Assembly: GCA_028565635.1 (NCBI GenBank)
Contig: JAOXYB010084720.1
Coordinates: 3,928 to 17,015, forward strand
Length of the DNA stretch: 13,088 nt
Source of the DNA: Phoronis ovalis
Taxonomy: Eukaryota; Phoronida; Phoronidae
Direction: 5' to 3'
A program made the translations under genes and the position numbers. Shown one piece after another: positions 9,239 through 13,088 of this stretch. The stretch's first letter is position 1. The number at the start of each line of letters is the position of its first letter. Below the pieces are notes generated by a model. The model was not told where the DNA came from, searched no databases, and saw nothing but the letters and a program-made list of their open reading frames with translations.

Positions 9239-9960
9239 TCCATAGAACGTGTCTTTTGCGTCATACTTGTAATGTTTAGAAGTATCTGATCCCCATCCAA
9301 TCTGATGGCGATAGATCATTAAACCTGCATTACCCAGTGGAACACTTTATTAGTAAACAAATGCATTAAAGATATTTGTTTCTAAAAATATACTGCATAT
9401 GAATAAATTAATTTTATCCATCAAATGTCTGTACAAGGCATTTTCTGCACATCTTTTGTCAGGGTTTTAAAGAAATTTGCTTTTTAAGCATGCAATCATT
9501 GTCCATTCAGTTGATTCATAGTGTCATTGCTTTTCATGCTGTGCACACTTGTGTATATATAGAAAGAAATCTGTACATTATTGACATTCTCAATTCTGGT
9601 TACAGACAGTTGGAGCTATATTATTCCATAGGTATTTACTAAGTTGATGATATGCATGGAGGATTCTTGCTAATGCTAATGGAAAAGTGCTAATCATCTA
9701 CTTCTCATATAAGTAGGTAGCACCAAAGGAATATATTTTTTTGAAAGTAATTCAATTAAGTTAAGTTGCTTTCTCATGAGATTCAGTGTTGTTGTATATT
9801 TGTATGATATGTACCCCTGCTTGTTGCATAGGCAGAAGGTTTGTGGTGCTTCTTTTTACGAAAGTGTACTCCCTTGCCATTTAGTATATTGTTCTTAATT
9901 TGGTAAAGCCAATTTAAAAAAAATGTACCTGGAGGGTGACATTAATTATGGGAAACGCCA
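9239..9960. other. AT-rich non-coding stretch, possible 3' UTR
   Basis: I see no coding region. An AATAAA at 9402-9407 could serve as poly(A) signal if the exon ending at 9238 is real. A short segment at 9590-9630 has an acceptor-like end (TTCTGGTTACAG) and, 26 bases on, a weak donor-like GTATTT; too little to call an exon. Confidence 0.5.
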
Positions 9961-9991
9961 AACTTTTGAAAAGCAGAGTTTTTCAAAAGTT
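9961..9991. repeat. Perfect short inverted repeat (hairpin), 12-bp arms, 7-base loop
   Basis: AACTTTTGAAAA (9961-9972) and TTTTCAAAAGTT (9980-9991) are exact reverse complements around gcagagt. In single-stranded DNA or RNA this would fold into an AT-rich stem. It could be a foldback element remnant, a stem in a 3' UTR, or chance in AT-rich DNA. No function is assigned. Confidence 0.75.
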
Positions 9992-10198
9992 ACTATAACA
10001 TTACCATTAGCTAGAAAACAGTTATATCGAAGTTAATGTACAAATGTACGTTGAGTTTCTAGCCTATTTTTATATTTTTGAACAGTTTCAGTGTGAGAAG
10101 ATTTTGGGAATATTCCTTTGAACTCAAGACTGAGCAAAATAATAAAAAAAAGAGAAATATGAAATAAATTACTGACTAGATGCAACTTTTGACTTGTG

Positions 10199-10425
10199 TG
10201 ACCTTTAAATAATCTCTAAATGACCTTTCAATATCATTTTCAAACTTTCCAGCAAATATTAAAAAATTGTTATTCTGAGACTCTGACCTCAAAATGACCC
10301 CTGAATTTGAAATGCATAAAGCTTACTCTCTGAAGATTATATGCTACTTATATTTTGAACTTTTGACTTCTAGATGACCTTTTGAGCACAAGGTCAACAA
10401 TGACCCACATAGGGGTGTAACACCT
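10199..10425. repeat. TGACCT-rich segment, probable decayed interspersed repeat
   Basis: Exact TGACCT occurs at 10199-10204, 10221-10226, 10284-10289 and 10375-10380, with AGGTCA (its complement) at 10391-10396. Related TGACCC or TGACTT forms occur at 10295, 10364 and 10401. The two hexamers at 10375 and 10391 sit within a 7-bp-arm inverted repeat (TGACCTT, 8 bases, AAGGTCA). A perfect GGTGT-A-ACACC palindrome lies at 10414-10424. Runs of TGACCT/TTTGACCTC are, in my general knowledge, a frequent look of dispersed repeats in marine invertebrate genomes. The assignment to a repeat family is inference. The same hexamer is the nuclear-receptor half-site, but clustering in decayed repeat-like text favours the repeat explanation. 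Confidence 0.45.
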
Positions 10426-12464
10426 CAAATACCATGTCCCTAACTGAAAGAGATGAAGAAAGAAAATGTACAACACCAAAGAGTTTGCTGCCTTGTAGTG
10501 TAGCAACCTCAATTACTGAATGTACTACAAAATATGACATCATTATAGCTACCAATTAAAGTAGAGCACATGTACATAACTTGAGCAAAAGTGATCTAAT
10601 TTTGTTTTTCAAATAATCTGTTTTCCAAGAAAGTTGTTAATACTCAGATTTAAAAATGAACATAAATAACTGTTTTAGCCTATAGGGGAAATAATATAAT
10701 CTTTTGTGTAGCCACTCATTCAGTAGGAGATTTTCTCATTACCGCTATAAAGACATTTTATTATTTTACAATCGCACAGACATAATCTTATAATCATGTT
10801 TTTATGATCGCAACCACGGAAAAAATCTATACAATTAATCATAATGTGATTTTAGATTATTCTGTTAACATATGATATGCGTGGCTTGACTGTCTCCGCT
10901 AGTTTTTATGAAATGTACTGTTGTGACTCTGCTGGGTGCTCTAAATGACGTCTGTAAAAAGTATTTGTAAAAGTAAACGTGAATCAACTGCAAGAAATGT
11001 TTACAGTTGTTATTTAGCAACATCAGGAATTTGTATTTATTAGAAACTTGGAAGTGTTTTCTTTCCTGAAGTTTCAATAAAAAAGGTAGCATGTGGTATT
11101 CTTGACTCTACAGTTGGAAAATAAACACATTGATGGATGCCATATAAGCAAAAACACTTATTGACTCAAATATATTATTACATTTTTTACGTCGTAATTG
11201 TATATTGTATTTTTTTATTTGAGTTATATGGTGGAAAATGAACTTGTCTTAAATTGGTTTTCTTCAATATGTCAAGACTTTTTATTATATCATTCTTGCA
11301 AATGGAAATATTAATTCGTAATAACTTTAACAATGGAAAAAAGTGTAATACTTTCTAAAGTTAACTGCAAAAAATTATAGAATATAACAAGACTGTGACT
11401 AGTAAAAGTAAATGATGAGCAAATTGCTGCATGGGAGAAATGAACCAGTTATGTTCAATCATTTCTTGAACAGGATCTTGTAGCAATTACAGGTTGAACA
11501 ACGATTTCAGAGCCAAGAGATTATAGTCACTGTCAGACAGTATCACCTGTTTTTTAAAGTTTTTAATTACACATCAGTGTGATTCCAGTGGATTTTCAGT
11601 AATTTCTGTTCAGCAGCATTTCTTAGAAGGAAACTTAAATATCTTAGTATATAATCATTTGCTGTATTGGGTTAAATATAACCTTTGGAAAAATAAATTT
11701 TATCATACATTGCTATTGGTTGTAGTCCCCGGGTGATCCAGTGCTAATTAATGGTAAATTGTAACATCTGAGACTCAAAAATAAGTGTACGCTATAATGT
11801 CATAATTATTGTTTTATGAATATTTACGAGAAGAGATACCAACTCACGATCGTTTGATTTCAAGTGAGATATTGGAAATATTTAGCAAGAATGCAAGTTG
11901 TAAGGAAAACAGGTGGTAAATGTAGTGTATGTTGTGTAGGTAAGGTTAAATTTCATATTTAAAAAATGATGATACATTTTGAGAAATGTTTATACTTCGT
12001 CAAATTGACTAATCTTGTTGTTCTGCAAGAGCAAAATGTGTTTAAGTTTAAAAAATATATACCCTGACACTTTAATATCAAGAAAAAAGTTTTGTGAACG
12101 ACAGAATTCAACATTATTTGTCTTTAAATAACTTGCGATGAAGTTCTATTCAGAAAAAACAGTCTCATGTATTTCTTATAATTGTTGCATACATGTTACA
12201 TGTAAATACAAAATCTTAAAAAATAACCCACTTGGCTTGCAGTACCAAGTCACTATTAAAATTATAGCATTAATGACAGGGCTATAAAAGGTAAAAAAAG
12301 TTTTACTATTCAGTTTTATTTTTGGATTTATTACTTTAGGACATCAGTTGGAATCATATCTGCAATCATACAAGCCTGTACCTATAATGTATCCTAATAA
12401 ATGAAGATAATCAGATATTTTTTTCCATTTACATTATTTGTATAAATACTTGACTATATTATGT
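10426..12464. other. AT-rich non-coding stretch
   Basis: No gene is supported on either strand. The 75-codon minus-strand frame at 10865-11092 has no recognisable content. Poly(A)-type hexamers are scattered (AATAAA near 11077, 11123, 11692 and 12399). Short perfect palindromes occur at 11528-11540 (ACTGTC-A-GACAGT) and 12190-12204 (TACATGT-T-ACATGTA). A TATAAAAGG at 12283-12291 is TATA-like, but nothing downstream resembles a gene. Confidence 0.55.
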
Positions 12465-12490
12465 AATAAATATTTTTGACAAAAAAAAAA
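12465..12490 (+). terminator. Candidate polyadenylation signal with adjoining A10 tract
   Basis: AATAAA at 12465-12470 is followed, after ten bases (tatttttgac), by ten A at 12481-12490 and more A-rich sequence. This resembles either the 3' end of a transcript near an encoded A tract, or the tail of an old retro-inserted copy. If the main gene had an unspliced 3' UTR it would have to be about 5.6 kb long to end here. AATAAA is common in DNA this AT-rich, so the call is weak. Confidence 0.25.
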
Positions 12491-12896
12491 TTAAAAAAGA
12501 TAATTTCAAGCAAAAAACTGCAAAAAATTAAAGTATTACTTGATCAATTTATAGTGTTTCTGTTACGTATTAAAAAAATATTCAGAAACCTAGAAGTTTA
12601 TTTCATCATCACAATGTGTTATTATGTTATGGGTGGGTAGTATTGAATCTTAAATTGATATTTATGTCATATATGGTTATAATGCGATTAAATCCACGAT
12701 AGTTTGAAGTGTATGTCATTTACAAATAGTGCTTTTTTGTTCAAATGCTGATGTCATAAATATTATACTCCTTATCTTGACACATTTCTGAACCTAATCA
12801 CGAGAATTTTTAGAGTCATTGAGCTACTGTACTAGTGCACAAATAAAACTGTAATTATAAAATAACTATTCACTGATAAATAGTTCTCACAGGGTT
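12491..12896. other. AT-rich non-coding stretch
   Basis: No coding region or RNA gene is seen. A small inverted repeat AACTATT (12864-12870) and AATAGTT (12879-12885) has an 8-base loop and lies just outside the larger inverted repeat that follows. Confidence 0.55.
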
Positions 12897-12994
12897 GTTA
12901 CGCTGGTCAGAAGTTGACTAACTGAAGCGTAATACTGTTGTAATTGTACTGTAGATAAAAGTCCAGTAATCGGTCAACTTGCACTGACCATAAC
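12897..12994. repeat. Bulged inverted repeat, 19 paired bases around a 54-base loop (foldback or MITE-like)
   Basis: The left arm 12897-12918 reads GTTA-cgc-TGGTCAG-AAGTTGAC. The right arm 12973-12994, reverse-complemented, reads GTTA-TGGTCAG-tgc-AAGTTGAC. All 19 aligned bases match; the arms differ only by one 3-base insertion each. Four more bases (ACTG 12921-12924 and CAGT 12964-12967) could pair inside. The two 3-base indels suggest arms that were once identical and then diverged, as in a foldback element, but no target-site duplication is obvious. Confidence 0.6.
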
Positions 12995-13088
12995 ATCAAT
13001 CACTAAGATGCACGATATAGTGAAAAATAGGCTATATATGATGCGATCACAAACTATGGGATTTATATTGACGAAGTCATAAAGTATG

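Noticed and set aside
10865-11092. 75-codon minus-strand frame
   Set aside because: Length is within chance, the AT-driven composition is poor, and there is no motif.

Overview
The window looks like nuclear DNA of a metazoan: very AT-rich, with long non-coding stretches and one uninterrupted 897-codon reading frame. I see no operon, no ribosome-binding-site logic, and no rRNA, tRNA or CRISPR. The TGACCT-rich repeat relic and the composition would fit a marine invertebrate such as a mollusc, but that is an impression from general knowledge and not a demonstrated assignment.

Layout. Bases 1-282 hold the end of a degenerate minisatellite with a period near 29 bp, running off the left edge. Bases 283-4075 are AT-rich with no gene I can support. 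Bases 4076-4204 lie directly upstream of the main gene and contain three upstream ATGs. The gene, 4205-6898 on the plus strand, is the only convincing coding region. It encodes a lysine-, asparagine- and serine-rich, probably mostly disordered protein. Its N terminus (MGQCISK plus a lysine cluster) is an excellent dual-acylation membrane anchor, and four isolated CxxC knuckles are spread along the chain. I do not recognise the family.

The last nine codons of that frame may be intron read-through. A near-consensus splice donor (AAG|GTGAGC, then eight T) lies at 6870. A good acceptor at 9101 joins in phase to a 44-codon open stretch ending in TAG at 9236-9238, so an alternative two-exon C terminus is possible. 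The rest of the right half is AT-rich. It contains a perfect 12-bp-arm hairpin (9961-9991), a cluster of TGACCT/AGGTCA hexamers that reads as a decayed interspersed repeat (10199-10425), an AATAAA followed by an A10 tract (12465-12490), and a bulged 19-bp inverted repeat (12897-12994).

Only one gene is supported, so nothing can be said about genes acting together. The item most worth following is the acylated CxxC protein and its true C terminus.
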